Origin: Homalodisca vitripennis
Lineage: Eukaryota; Arthropoda; Insecta; Hemiptera; Cicadellidae
NCBI RefSeq assembly: GCF_021130785.1
Contig: NC_060215.1
Location: 70,253,501 to 70,317,500, forward strand
DNA length: 64,000 bases
Direction: 5' to 3'
Shown here: positions 11,856 through 23,722 of the stretch, one piece after another
How the letters are laid out: each line of letters begins with the position of its first letter
Numbering within the stretch: the stretch's first letter is position 1
The notes under the pieces: generated by a model
Database searches by the model: none
Told to the model about the DNA's origin: nothing
Seen by the model: the letters and a program-made list of their open reading frames with translations, nothing else
Position numbers and translations under genes: made by a program

Positions 11856-13900
11856 CAGTGGTGTAGTGCCGAATTTATCTGTGCCGGAGCGGCCATGGTG
11901 TAAGCTGCAGAGCGGGGGACCTTGGAGTTTTAAAAACAGTAGGGCTGAGACATGACTTACTGTCAATGAGTTCCTTAATGGTGTGAGTATGTTATTCATA
12001 CTGCTGAACCCTCTTTCACAGTCAGCGGAACTACAGGGTATTATTTTAGTGCAGTTTATAAGCTCTTGCAGTCCATCAGGTACCCGCCTGCTGTTGTCCA
12101 AGTAATCCCTGTAAGCTCTGTTGATGTTCAACTTTTGAAGTGTTTGCATAGCTGCTCCACTTGAGTTTGGCCAAACCCATGTTGAATATCAGAAGGCCAG
12201 TATTCGGGTTCCAAAACTTTTAGTTGCTCTACAAACTCCTCATTCTTGACAATTTCTTCGCCTAAGCTAGCGGTAAACATTCTCTTCTTTAAGTTGCTGA
12301 TTACACTAGAAATCAACTGCTCACCATTAAATGATACGATAGGGTTTTCATTTAACTTTACAGAAGCAAAACAGCCTTCCCTCCCTCATGGCGACTTGTG
12401 CCTCCAGAACTCTTGTCCCAGGTTTTTCTTTCAAAGATTCCAGATATCTGATTGATCTATGAATCAGTTTGTCTGCAAATACAAGGGACGTGCTTCTGTT
12501 TTCCAGACTTTCAGACAACAAAGCCAATTCAGCAAGAATGTCATACATAAATGCTAAGTATAACAAAAAATTATGGGAAGTCAGCCTCTTCAATAAACCA
12601 TTATATTTGCATCTATCAGTGGATGTTCTCTCAGGATCATCCATTGCTTTAGAGAAGTGGCTGGCTAAGGCTTGGTAACCAAACCACACGGCTGAAACAG
12701 TAAGAAAACTGCTTGCTACACACCTCGTGCTTAAAATTCTGCCGATTTTATTCATTTGAATATCGAGCTCCTGTGCACATTCTTTTAACTCTCGCTTATT
12801 CTTTGGAGATGTGCTGTACAATGAATAAAGTTTATCCACGAATGACTGGAAATGGTTAACCCCGGCTACTTCACTTATGGCATCCCCAATAGCCAGTTCC
12901 AGTCTGTGATTCTCACAGTGCCATATGATAATATTAGGGTAAACAGATAAAATTCTCCTTGCTACATCTGAGTGCTTTCCCAACATGGCGTTCGCCCCGT
13001 CGCTTGTAAAGGAAACCAAGTTTTGTTTTAAGTACTCGCCATTAAAACCATATCCTTCAAGGCACTGGTGAACACTGTTAAAAACTGTTTCAGCTTTTTG
13101 ATCAGAAAGCTTGGCTAAGTCCAAAAATAAAATACTTGATGGTTTATCCTTGCTAAATTCACATTTTAAATATACAATGAGGACGGATTTAGAACTAATG
13201 CTTGTGGATTCATCAATGATTATTGACAGTTTTCCAGAATTTCCTTTACTTGATTCAAAATGCGCATTTTCATTTCCTTTGAAATATGATATATTATTTC
13301 GACTGCGCTATACCTTGAATGAAGGCCTACGCCGATATCTACCCCATTTAGTTTTTGTAGCTCAAGCAATACGAAATGGTCGCTGTACGGACGGTCATTT
13401 TGAGCAATAAAATATGCCGATCTAAACACAGCCTTAGTTGAATCGAGCTGAGCTTGATTCATTTGATCAATGACTTGTGGCATCGAATGTTTGTTTGATT
13501 TGTCAATAATTGTTTGAGCAATTTGGTGAGCTTTCAACTGTTTATGTTCAATAATCTTTTTCCTCAAAGATTTGAGTTGATTTGTTCTATTTGACCCATA
13601 AAAACAAACTTTGCACGAACGCCACTCATAAGAAAGCGAAACATGTTCCTTTTTGTAGGCTACCAAATTACCGACTTCAAAACAAATTTTACAGCCTAAC
13701 TTACCTTCCCTTGAGTCTATCCAAGGAAAAGCCGCCTTCTTTCTCTCCCACATATCTTCTGTCCAAATTTCATGCCACTGTGTTCTGGGAGGGTCATCTG
13801 CTCGAACTTCCTTTTCATTAGGCTCAGGCTCAGCGAGGTTACTTATTTTAATTTTAGCTTTTGGATTTGATGTTTCAGGAACTGGATTTGAGTCAGTCAT
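11856..13900 (-). mobile_element. hAT-superfamily transposon relic, KIAA1586/ZBED-like
   Basis: The 3' terminus on the minus strand is marked by CAGTGGTGTAG read on the plus strand from 11856, a classic hAT terminal inverted repeat. The C-terminal part of the reading frame runs straight into this repeat. The matching 5' terminus should lie somewhere above 13900, but I could not find a good CTACACCACTG there, so the 5' limit given is only the start of the coding region. The coding region is broken (separate entry). Confidence 0.65.
11856..13900 (-). pseudogene. hAT transposase, KIAA1586/ZBED-like, frameshifted
   Basis: The start at 13900 opens 226 residues with a cysteine-rich block (CKICF and CKVCF, 35 residues or so apart), resembling the N-terminal region of KIAA1586-type proteins. 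After a frameshift near 13230 comes the first catalytic block, IIIDEST, then SFTSDGANAMLG and WHCENHRLELAIGDA, typical of hAT transposases. Further shifts occur near 12380 and 12140. The last part has the hAT dimerisation motif, IIPCSSADCERGFSSMN followed by LTPLRN and LLFLKLQGPPL. All the expected domains are present in order, so this was once a full-length transposase of about 700 residues. Three frameshifts make it inactive as it stands. Domesticated relatives exist in vertebrates, but nothing here suggests domestication. Confidence 0.8.
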
Positions 13901-14368
13901 ATTAGGGGCACTAAAAATGACGTTATATATTTTTGTTTAGGTTTTGGTTCCATCACTTCACAAAATTCACAGTCTAATAATTAAAAAATTAGTAATAGGC
14001 TTTCACAAATGTATTATAGAGGACTCAACTCAAACAAAACTAACAGTAGATAAGGTACGCTGTTTGAACTCAACCACTACGACTAAGACTTTCGACGATA
14101 ACAGCTTAATACAAGCACTCACAACAACATAGAGTACGGGAACGCGAATAACAAGTCTCGACCTGTTTGTGTTGTAAATAAAAATTGCAACATTGTTGCT
14201 TCATTCTTAATACTACTGTAAAACTGATGACAATAGATTGCATACAAAGCGGGTGTGGTGGAACACAGATAAAGATTCTAGAGCACAAAACTAAAGCTTG
14301 AAAATGATGGCTTCATATCCCCTCCTTTAGGGTATTTCAGCATCTAATAGTTTTAGGCTGAAATTAGC

Positions 14369-14374
14369 TTTATT
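14369..14374 (-). terminator. likely polyadenylation signal of RXYLT1
   Basis: AATAAA on the minus strand, about 112 bases past the stop codon at 14486-14488. It is the first good hexamer that I noticed downstream of the gene, so the 3' UTR would be roughly 130 bases long. Confidence 0.4.
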
Positions 14375-14485
14375 TTTAAAAGAAAAATATATATAAGTCA
14401 TCTTTTCATAAAGATATAATCTTCCTTAAAGTTGTCAAGAACTTAAAAAATGCAAATAAGTTGGATAAAAAAAAAATCAAGAATA

Positions 14486-14882
14486 TCAATTAATAAATAT
14501 ATTTGATAAAACCTTTAAAAATTTCTGTTTCATAAGTTGTTTAAAGTTCTTGTACCAGTTAAAAACTTTGATTCTTCTCTTCGTTATCTCTCGGAAAGAG
14601 AGTTGCTGTTGGTGATGAAGCACAGTGGAGAGGTTGGTCCATTCAGACAGCCAGATGACTGGAGCATGTAGTTGCTTGAGGAGCCGCAGGGGTGCGGGAG
14701 GTGTACGTGCACACTTGCCCCAAGTCACCACATCCTCGACTATTGGCACGCTACCTAGTGCGAGAGCCTCATATATCCGGTAACACTCTGTATTCATGCC
14801 CACTGGGCTCAGTGTTAGATCTGATAATTGTAGTGCTTCTATATAATGTTTCCTCGACTCTGAAGTTTCATTCGGAATCCAT
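14486..14882 (-). CDS. RXYLT1: RXYLT1 exon 4, with stop
   Basis: The terminal exon, 397 bases, acceptor AATTGCAG|ATGGAT, ending at TGA 14488-14486. It codes EWIPNETSESRKHY, then LTLSPVGMNTECYRIYEA and the C-terminal helix-rich tail that follows HAPVIWLSEW. The intron before it (14883-19247, 4.4 kb) contains a broken LINE in opposite orientation to the gene. Confidence 0.93.
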
Positions 14883-17800
14883 CTGCAATTTTATAAACCT
14901 TTCATTAATTTTTAAAACCATTATTTTTAAGGTTAACATAAATACTGCTCTTCCATCGCACATACAGTATTATTGTAACAATCATTTATGGAACAAACAT
15001 CAGTGATAACTAATTCATATACGTGTTCTATTATACCTTTCCTAAGATTTTGTAGTTTGAAATATCTGAATGAGGTTTTAGTTTGAAAATAGTTAATATT
15101 TTTTACCTTTCATCATTTATGAAAATGAGAAGAAACAGAAAATACTTTTAGAAAACTCTAAGTGGCCTAATGTTCTCAGAAGTATTTCATTGTCATCGTT
15201 AAAGACGAAATGATAGGGTATGAATACTGTGTTTCGAAAATGTGGTTTTGAATTTGAAGAAATTGTTAAATAAATTAAAATAAAAGAAAATGTTTCTGGC
15301 CTTTTATATACTTTTTTGTTCTCCACCTCAAAAAAAAAAAAAAACACATATCTAATTTAATTTTTTCATTTACTTCCTATTTTACAAACTAATTACTCAT
15401 AAAATCTTTAAAGGCACATCAAATTCTTACATTTTTGTTTTGTTAGTAGGTTACCTAATGGTGTGGTATAACTGCTGCCATTAAGGACTAATTATATTTT
15501 AAATAATAATGTTAAAAAATAGGTGTCCTTTAAAGCCTTCTTTGAATATTTCAACCTGATCTTCAAATTTCCTAAATTTACTTCTACATTTTTTGAAACG
15601 TATATTGTTTCCAAATTATAAAACTTACATATGTTTTGCAACTAAAATTTAGAATTTTTTATTTAACTATCATATGCTTACAATAACCTCTTCATATTCC
15701 TACAACTAGATGCACGTAATAACCTTGCATTTCTCTGTAAAGAATCACAGTCAAGCACTACCAAATTAGCAACCTTAAGTACTTTTACATTCTCTTAGTA
15801 TTTATCCAGCACCATTCATTGTCCAACTGTGCACTTGATCCTATTTAATTTTGTATTTTTATATTTATTTATTATCCAACATTCTGTTATATAAAATTCT
15901 TGTTTCTGCCTAAAATATCAGATTTCTTTAACAAAATCTCCAACTATTTTGAGTGTATTTAAACACTTTCAGACCATCACTGTTTAAGTGATAAAATCCA
16001 CTATCTCACAATAATTATTCTTTAAAATTTGAAGAGATTAAATTGAAATACTCATTAAAGATATTATATGAGTTGAGTATTATATAAAATACCTCACATT
16101 GTAACTTGTTGAAAGATTTTATATATTCCCAGTGGATGACAAAATAAAGTTGTCAGAAGCCAGTATTGCTAATGCTAAAAATAACAATTAACATTGTTGT
16201 TGTTTCAGTAATTAACGTTGTAGCAAAGATTTTTGAAACTTATGTTAAAAGTCAATTAATGTCATATTTCAACTCAATATTATTTTTTTGTCCTAATCAG
16301 TTTGGGTTTTTGCCTGATAAATGCACAGATTTAGCTGTAAGAAGGCATGTTAGTAGTATAGCTGCGGGTGTAGATAAGCACAAATATACTGTAATCGGTG
16401 TATCTAGATTTTAAAAAGGCTTTCGACACTCTGGACATTGATATTTTAATTCAAAAAATTTAAAAATGCTGGCATAGGTAGTGATGCTTTAAAATGGTTA
16501 AGCTCCTTTTGTAAGGGAGGAAACAAGTTGTTAAAATTAATAGGGTTTTAAGTGGCACCCAGGAGTTACAATTATGGTACAGCGCAAGGAGGAGTTTTGG
16601 GGCCCTTGTTGTTCCTGGTTTACATTAATGATTTATTAAATACTGATTTGTGTTCTTCTATATATGCGTATGCTGATGACACTGCCTTTAGTGTGTTCAT
16701 CGTATAACAAAGAGACCCTAAAATTACAAATAAATACTGATCTTGAAAAAGTCTCACAATGGTTTAATTAGAAACAAATTATTGATTAATTCATCAAAAT
16801 CTAAGTGCTTATTGTTTTTTGAACATAATACGCCAAATGAGGTTTTAAACGCATGAATTTTAAATTGTTGTGTCATACGCATCAGTGCGTGTATCAATGT
16901 CGGTGTTTGCCTATAGAAGTAGTTGATGCTGTAAAGTACCTGGGCCTTTATATTGATAAGTATCTCAAATGGGATCACCATGTCAAATTTTTGGTGCAGA
17001 AATTAAGGAAAATTAACTATGCATTGTACCACATGAAAGGTTATTTAGTTGGTGATTATTTAAAAAATGTTTACTTGTCTTGGTTTGAGAGTACGTTAAG
17101 GTATGGTATTGCTCATTTTGGGGGGGCTTATCCTACAATTGTTTCACCTTTAGTAATGTGTCAGAGACAGGCTGTACGTATAATTTATAATGTAAAAAAA
17201 ATGGAAAGATGAGTTATTTGTTTTCTCAGAAAAGTATTCTTACTTTTAAACAGTTATACCAGTATTCTCTATTAATGCATGTTCATAAATATTTGCCAGA
17301 ATTTAAAATAAAAAGTGTAATGAGAACAACTCGTTCTGCACAAAGCATTCTCTTAGAAGTTCCGTTTTGTCATAAAGAAATAAGTCGGCATCAGTTTTAT
17401 TACCTAGGCCCCAAGATATTTAAATGATCTCATTGTTTGCTGTGGTAATGATATTCTGTTTGAAAAGAAACATAAAGTTAAAATGAAGGTTATAAATTTT
17501 ATATGTGAGCATGTTTTTTTATAATTGTATTGATTAATTAATTTATTTGTTTAAAAAAAGAAAAGTATAAATGCATTGTGAATTATTGTTCCCTGTTTAT
17601 TTAGGCTAAGGATTCGAATTATAATAGTTTTTACTGCCATAATTATTAGCTAGCTATTAAATGATACAGTTTGAAATTTCTTTATATGTAGTTGTTGATT
17701 GAATGTTTAGTTGTTAGGTATATTTACAATATTTCTATTTGTGGTTAATTACATTATTTTTTTTTACTTATTTAATATTTATTGTAATTGTTAAGACTAA

Positions 17801-20800
17801 ATAATTTATTTACTTGTACCATACTATAAATGTATTGTGAATATCTTTTTTTTGTATATGACGTAGTTTAAGGGCCTGAATGGAATAAATTTAATTGTCA
17901 TATCACGTATTTGGTATCAGATATTTTATTAAATGGTAAATTTTGTTATTCTTTTATATGGCTACTGTTAAAATATTTATTTGTTTGTAGTTATATCTTG
18001 TCAATATTTAAACTATATATTTATTAAATTAACTATTTTAAACCTTTTCTATATTGTAGATGTTTGATACTAGATAGTTTATTATTAGCTTGTAATATTT
18101 TAGTATCGCAGAGATTTATTTAACGCTAATTTTGTAGAAACTTTTGTGATTTTTTCTAAAACAATTTAGGTTTAGAAGTGCCTAAAGTAATTATAAGTTA
18201 AAAATTAGCTGGGACTGCAACACTGCAAATCTGTAAAAGGCATATTGTTAAAACACAAAACGAGTTCCCGCACGCGCTCGTTTTTAGTGGTGCATGGGAT
18301 GTATATTGTAAAACTTGCATGTTTTACTGAATAAAGATTTTTTGTAAACTTTGTAAACTTTGTAAACTTTGTAAACAATTTACGATACTGTGAATTTTAT
18401 TTAAATTCAAATTCTTGGTACAAACTAATAAAACTGATAAATTATATAAACTAATAGTTATCAGAGTATTTCCTTATCTAAGATTTCACAGATTAGGTCT
18501 ATCATCTTATCATCTGAGCAGACAATGGATATATTTGGTTATGGCTCTGTAGGACACACAAACCAGCTGAGCAGGTGGATCAGGTGAATGGTGCTAGACA
18601 AAGGGTACCCCCCTCCCTCTGCGGCAGGGTGAAGGTCGTCTATAAATACTTCCTTAACAACCGCAATAGGCATGGAGCATGCACCTGCCATTTTGAAGGC
18701 CTTTTGTGAATTAAAAAAACTTTCCAAGACACAATGTGTAATATCAGATATATTCGTGTTTGGGGTTTTGGTCAAAGTCTACCATTCTGATGTATCCGTC
18801 TACAGCATGAGAAGGGCTAATTTCAAATAAAAGTTATGAAGATAAATATCTTAAGTTCCTTGAAATGAATATATTAAAAAACTAATTTTATTTACAGTCA
18901 AACTTGCCATATCCAGCCCTACAATATCCAGTCTGATGACAAACGATCTGCAAAATCGTAACTGCAAACTTTTGTAACTGTATGTTTTAACATTTTGTAC
19001 AAAAGGACATTAGTGGAAATTTCGAGGTAAGTTTTATTTTTACGTATTATTATTTCTAAAATAAATATAAATAATTCTTAGTACAACTTGTTACAAATTT
19101 ATTTTTTAGAAAAACCCCTGTGAATTAAGGTTTAGCGGTTTGGATTGAAAATGCCAACCAGTTACAGGGTTAAGATTATTTGTACTTTTAATTGAGGATA
19201 AAAAAAGGCCCACCGGTTGTACACTTTAAATTGAAATTCATACTTACTCATCACGCTCAATAAGAAGAATTTTATCAGTCCATTTTCTTTTTTTAATAAA
19301 AGTAACCATCGATTCCCTGGATGAATTTTTATAAACTGTTCCAACAAAATTTCCTAAATATGGTCTCTTACTCAAAAGGTCTATTGAACTTTCACTGAAG
19401 TCTGGGAATCCTCTGTACCTTAAAACAAATTATTACCAAATAAATTAACATTTTAATGAACAAATAAAAATAATCATAAATAATGAACTTTAAAACTAAG
19501 AAATTAGTATAGAGCTGAAAATAATAGGTAATTTATGCAATGATTATTACATAAATATAACACTACATAAGCATATGAATGATTAAGAAATACATCATAT
19601 TTCAGTTGTATCTCCAAATAATAATAACATAAATTACTAGAGCATTCATACAAAAATAGTCTGGTGGTGGCTGATGCATCTGAGTCCCCTCTCTACACCA
19701 CATGGCCAACATTCTTGGCAATAAATATAAGTCCATTTGATTTCATTCACCTGTTTTCCAGGCAACAAAGAAGCTAAGCATACAGTATGTGACCCAAGCC
19801 ATGTCTTAAGTAGGAACAACTTGTGGTCAGCAGTAACATGGCAACACTGCATCAAATGTCATCGTACTATTTTTGTGCTGGTTTCTATAATGTTCTTTCC
19901 TGTTAGAACAGACTAACAATCCTGCTCCACTTTTATGAAGATTTATCAACAATATCTTCACATTCTCATAATACTTATAAGTTATTCACAGAATATTGGT
20001 GTTCTAACAATGCAAATTAGTAGATCCTAATTTGATTTTTAGATCCTAACTAACTTCTTTTACATATCATCTTCCTACTAACATCTTCAATACTGGAATA
20101 TTTTTCACTATTTTCCTCATAGGTGCATCTTTGATTCACTGTCTATATTAACACATAAGAGACGCTAAAATGAATGGTTGTCTTTAATCAGTAGTGACAA
20201 TACTGTTTCAGCTATTATGGCTGAGTAAAGATGGACCAAACTTTTAATCTAGCCCATATCCCCTTTTACACCACTACCAATACTTATGGACTCTTTCCTT
20301 ACCTTAACAATGAAAAATTAAAGATGATTGATGGATTTAGGCTAAAAATTTGGTTATACATAATCTTTTACAAAACAAATCAGACAATAGGTATAGGCTC
20401 ATGTGGAAAAATGTCTCCCACAAATGTTAATTCATCAAGGTTTTGAGATCATTAATTAAATGGGTCATAAATGCTGGGCATATTGAAGGATTATGAGAAA
20501 AAATGTGGTTGGTTAGAGAAACTAAAACAGATTGGCCTCTGGGGGGAATTTGCTAATTAATCACTGTAATCGGTACTAGCGTACTCTCAAGAAACAATAG
20601 GCAATAGACAAATTTCTTTAATTACTCTTACTAAAGAACAATATTGGTGTCAAACATTTTTAGTAGAAATTAAAACACAACAGAGTAAGTGAGGAAGTAC
20701 ATCTCAAATGTGCAGCCCTTGCTCTCTCAAAAAGTTTTTCAATACTATATATGGTTTCAGACAAACTAACTCTGCAATCTTTTCCTCGAAGAAATAGAAT

Positions 20801-22776
20801 TACTACTCTTGCTTTCAGGTGGGAGCATGTTGCGCAGCCTTGCACTTGCATAGGAATGCTTCATGGTAAAAACTTGTTTGTTCTGTGTACTAGAACAAAA
20901 TTACTTGCCTATCTAGTGTTGACCATGGACATTAGCATTCCTGGGCAATCCAAGACCGACAGCTGGCAGACCAGATCAAAGCAATGATAAAAAAGAGGTT
21001 TCATATTTTTCGAGGTACAATGAGATTGAGTGAGTTGTGTTGCACACAAAATAGAGATACCAAGACTGAAAGAGCAAGGGCCAAGGGAGTTTTAGATCAA
21101 CTATGTAAATTTTGGGCACAAGTGACGCTTTCTGCTGAGATTCACAAGAGCAATGGCAGTGGTTTTCCAGTGATGCAACAGTTTGGAGTATGCTAATTGG
21201 AGGGATTACCACATTTGGTGTTTTGGGTTTTGTTACAACTTAATGATTAATTATAATAAGTAGCATTTACATGTATTATACTATTACACTACTGTAGTGT
21301 TTAACCTACGAATAGTAAACACTTACTCTGCAACACCAAGAGGCCACTGAAAGAACTCCTTGTTGTCTACTAAAGGTGAGTCATACACAAGGAATGCTAC
21401 ATTCACAGTACCTCCTCTAGAAACCATATAGGGTAATATCCAGTCATTCTCACACTGTTCAGATCCCAACAAAACTACACAAACTTTCTTTAATTGTTTC
21501 AGTTTTTTCAAATATTTCAACCATTCTTCAGCTTGCTTCACTTTGTCTGGTGATCTGCCATTGATAACCAGAACCAGGTATTGCACATTTTGCGGGACTG
21601 TGGTTTGAATGAATCCTGCACCATTCTTGAATGAAAACTCAAAGTTGTTTAAAGTCAAATTACCAACATTCATCAAACTATTGTGGATTGAATGAAGTGG
21701 TCCCTTAAGAATATGCTGCCATAGGTAAAGTGATATGGAAGCTTTACCCCATATTTCAACAGGTATTTTCTTTGTGGTATATAACATAGGCTGTTGTTCT
21801 TTCTTTAAATCAGCATATGAACTCTCTTCAATGTCCTCTGCAAAATATTTAAAATAATCATATCTAATACATAAGTTATCAATGCACACCAAATTATATT
21901 CAATACAAGCTAAAAATACAATACCTTTAAACACTTGTTTAAATCAACTTTTATAAGAATAATCTAAAAAATCTATAATAAACTTTTCATAAGGATTTTT
22001 TAAATTACATAAACATATATAGCTTTTATAATAAACATCTTTCACCTTTGTACTTCAAATATTCAATAAATATAAAATATATTTTAAATTAATAGTATAC
22101 TTGTAAGGTACATGTCTGACACAATATAAAATAAGCTGTGGATATTCATAGTCTATATATTGAAACATATTTTGCAGTCATCATATCTGTTTGAGGATCA
22201 TATTTTAATTATGTGACATAACATAACCACTACAATTTCCTTTATAACCAAAATAATAAGAGATTTACTTCTTTGTCCTCAACTACTTGGTGCAATAATT
22301 TTGTTTGTGTAATAAAATGTCAATAAGTTTGTGTACAAAAGTGTAAAAATCCTGCAATTTTTCACAAGCAGACAGTATGTGACCCAAGCCATATCTAAGT
22401 AGGAAAAGCTGGTGGTTAGCTGTGACATAAAAATTATGCAGTTTTTATAATTACATGGTATTTATGATGATGTTTTCAGAAAGAAAAATAGGATAGATTA
22501 GGATCTTCTATAAGTGTTTCAGGTACACACGTAACATTTAGTTTTTACTCTTTTTAAAATATTAATTAATGATTTCAAAATGTATACATTCACCATTATT
22601 AACAAATTGGTAATCCCGATTAAAACAAAATTTATTAGTATGCAATAACATTAGAATTTACCTGAGTTAAAATTGATATGTTCAGTATACATCCAGTACA
22701 AAATTAAAGTAAGGAACAAAGCACAGTATAGGCACAGAATGAATAAAAACACAACTCGCTTCCTTAACCGACACAT
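14486..22776 (-). CDS. RXYLT1: ribitol xylosyltransferase 1 (RXYLT1/TMEM5), complete, four exons
   Basis: Four exons join to 1194 bases, exactly 398 codons including the stop, and all splice phases agree. The product is 397 residues; human RXYLT1 is about 443. Residues 1-7 are short and basic and residues 8-29 form one hydrophobic signal anchor, giving a type II Golgi protein. The lumenal part carries family blocks VEIWGKASISLYLWQHI, VVLLGSEQCENDWI, DSPLVDN and FQWPLGVA, and a C-terminal segment SPVGMNTECYRIYEA...GSVPIVEDV (from about residue 291) that recalls exostosin-type glycosyltransferases. The family transfers xylose from UDP-xylose onto ribitol phosphate of the O-mannosyl glycan of alpha-dystroglycan. 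One visible oddity is Ser291 before PVG, where I recall Cys in the human protein. No frame damage is seen, so the gene appears functional despite the transposons in and around it. Confidence 0.93.
16166..17910 (+). mobile_element. broken LINE (copy 3) in RXYLT1 intron 3
   Basis: A degraded reverse transcriptase split over several frames. The pieces are VVAKIFETYVKSQL (from about 16215), AQGGVLGPLLF (near 16585), YAYADDTAFS (near 16665) and a 119-codon piece at 16853-17212 with VKYLGLYIDKYLKWDHH and LSWFESTLRYGIAHFGG. The order is that of a Jockey/CR1-like LINE. It lies antisense to RXYLT1, so its 3' processing signals are not read by the host gene. The 3' end could be near 17890 (AATAAA) or as far as the 9-base tandem repeat at 18341. 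Confidence 0.78.
18341..18376 (+). repeat. 9-bp tandem repeat, four units, after AATAAA
   Basis: TTTGTAAAC is repeated four times without error, directly after GAATAAAGATTT. The arrangement (polyadenylation hexamer, then a short tandem repeat) is the same as at the 3' ends of the LINE copies in this window, so it may be the true 3' tail of the LINE upstream or of another truncated copy. Confidence 0.7.
19248..19418 (-). CDS. RXYLT1: RXYLT1 exon 3
   Basis: A 171-base exon, phase 2 on both sides, coding residues 209-266. The acceptor is TTTTAAG|GTACAG and the donor GATGA|GTAAGTA. It reads EYRGFPDF, then RPYLGNFVGTVYKNSSRE, matching the family between the WPLG and WxPxE blocks. A longer open frame on the same strand here is in a different frame and is not the gene. 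Confidence 0.9.
19782..19840 (+). repeat. short dispersed repeat, copy a
   Basis: About 59 bases beginning ACAGTATGTGACCCAAGCCAT, matched at 22372-22430 in the same orientation with a few substitutions and indels. It lies in RXYLT1 intron 2. I do not know the family; it may be a fragment of a transposon. Confidence 0.5.
21327..21837 (-). CDS. RXYLT1: RXYLT1 exon 2
   Basis: A 511-base exon coding the end of codon 39 to the first two bases of codon 209. The acceptor is TTTTGCAG|AGGACA and the donor GCAGA|GTAAGT. It carries the stem region and most of the recognisable N-terminal catalytic-domain blocks, ending FQWPLGVA. Reading through the donor would hit TAA at once, so splicing is required here. 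Confidence 0.93.
22372..22430 (+). repeat. short dispersed repeat, copy b
   Basis: Second copy of the repeat seen at 19782-19840, here in RXYLT1 intron 1. The shared core is CAGTATGTGACCCAAGCCAT followed by CTAAGTAGGAA and GTGGT.AGC.GT.ACAT. Confidence 0.5.
22662..22776 (-). CDS. RXYLT1: RXYLT1 exon 1 (coding part)
   Basis: Codes residues 1-38 and the first base of codon 39. It starts at ATG 22776; an in-frame TAA lies nine codons upstream, so this is the first possible Met in this frame. The exon holds the whole membrane anchor (VVFLFILCLYCALFLTLILY) and ends at the donor CAG|GTAAAT. An overlapping out-of-frame ATG lies 13 bases upstream and might lower translation. Confidence 0.88.
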
Positions 22777-23654
22777 GACTAATTGCCATTTGAAGATAAG
22801 TTATTTCTTGAGTAGTGTTTTATCATTTAACTCAGTCCATAATTGTTCAGGTTTCAAACTTTTAACTCCTCAGTTCATATCTTCAACTTTGTTGATTTTA
22901 AAGTCCACACTTAACACTGTACATGTATTTGTAAGTTAGCTGTGTTTACTCTGAAACATAAAAAACTGCAATAAGTTATTCATAAATTCCTCCTTTGTAT
23001 CTCATGATATATTCTATAAATTATATTACTTAAGAAAGCAACCCAAAAGTAAGCATAAAACAACATTTTGTGATGCAGTATTCATGTAATCCAATACCAA
23101 TTTATACTTACATATTATTCTGAAGTTAACAATAACAATCTTACAGTGTAGGAAAAGTGTATGAGTTTAGTTTAAAGTTAGAATTTATATACATTCTTCT
23201 TAACTGTATTTAAATAAACATATCCATGAGCCCTCTTCACCCTGAATACCAAGGTATTGTATATATTAACACCTAATGTAAACTACAAATTTCTTTCTAC
23301 CATGCTCATAATGGACACTTAGTGATTCCCACCATAACTGTTGAGTGCTCTTCTGAGAGTAGGTTCACACTTTCTAATAAAAGGATATTTTTATGTATCT
23401 GCATTTAGCAGCCAGAATACTGAAATTACACCAAGACAATTCAGCCATCAAGTGTAATTTACATATATGATGCTAAATATTGGAAGGCAGTTTACCCATA
23501 CAAAAAAGAAACAGGGCCTTGACAGAACATAGTTTTATCCGGTCATTAAATGTCTACAAAAATCTTTAGTCTATATGACACAAAGTTTGGAGACATAAAA
23601 CAATACATTAAAAAACTATGAGATCATTGTTGAGTATAACACCTTTATATATAT
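22777..23654. other. 5' flank of RXYLT1
   Basis: AT-rich sequence upstream of the RXYLT1 start. It should hold the promoter and 5' UTR on the minus strand, but I see no convincing TATA box, initiator or CpG cluster, and no coding frame. Confidence 0.4.
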
Positions 23655-23722
23655 CTCAGGGGGATGGCCCACAAGAAATCAGAGGACAATCTTAAATTAG
23701 AGTATAGGTCGGGATCTATATA

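Noticed and set aside
19162..19347. 61-codon minus-strand frame at RXYLT1 exon 3
   Set aside because: The true exon is read in another frame (19418-19248); this one does not join the neighbouring exons.
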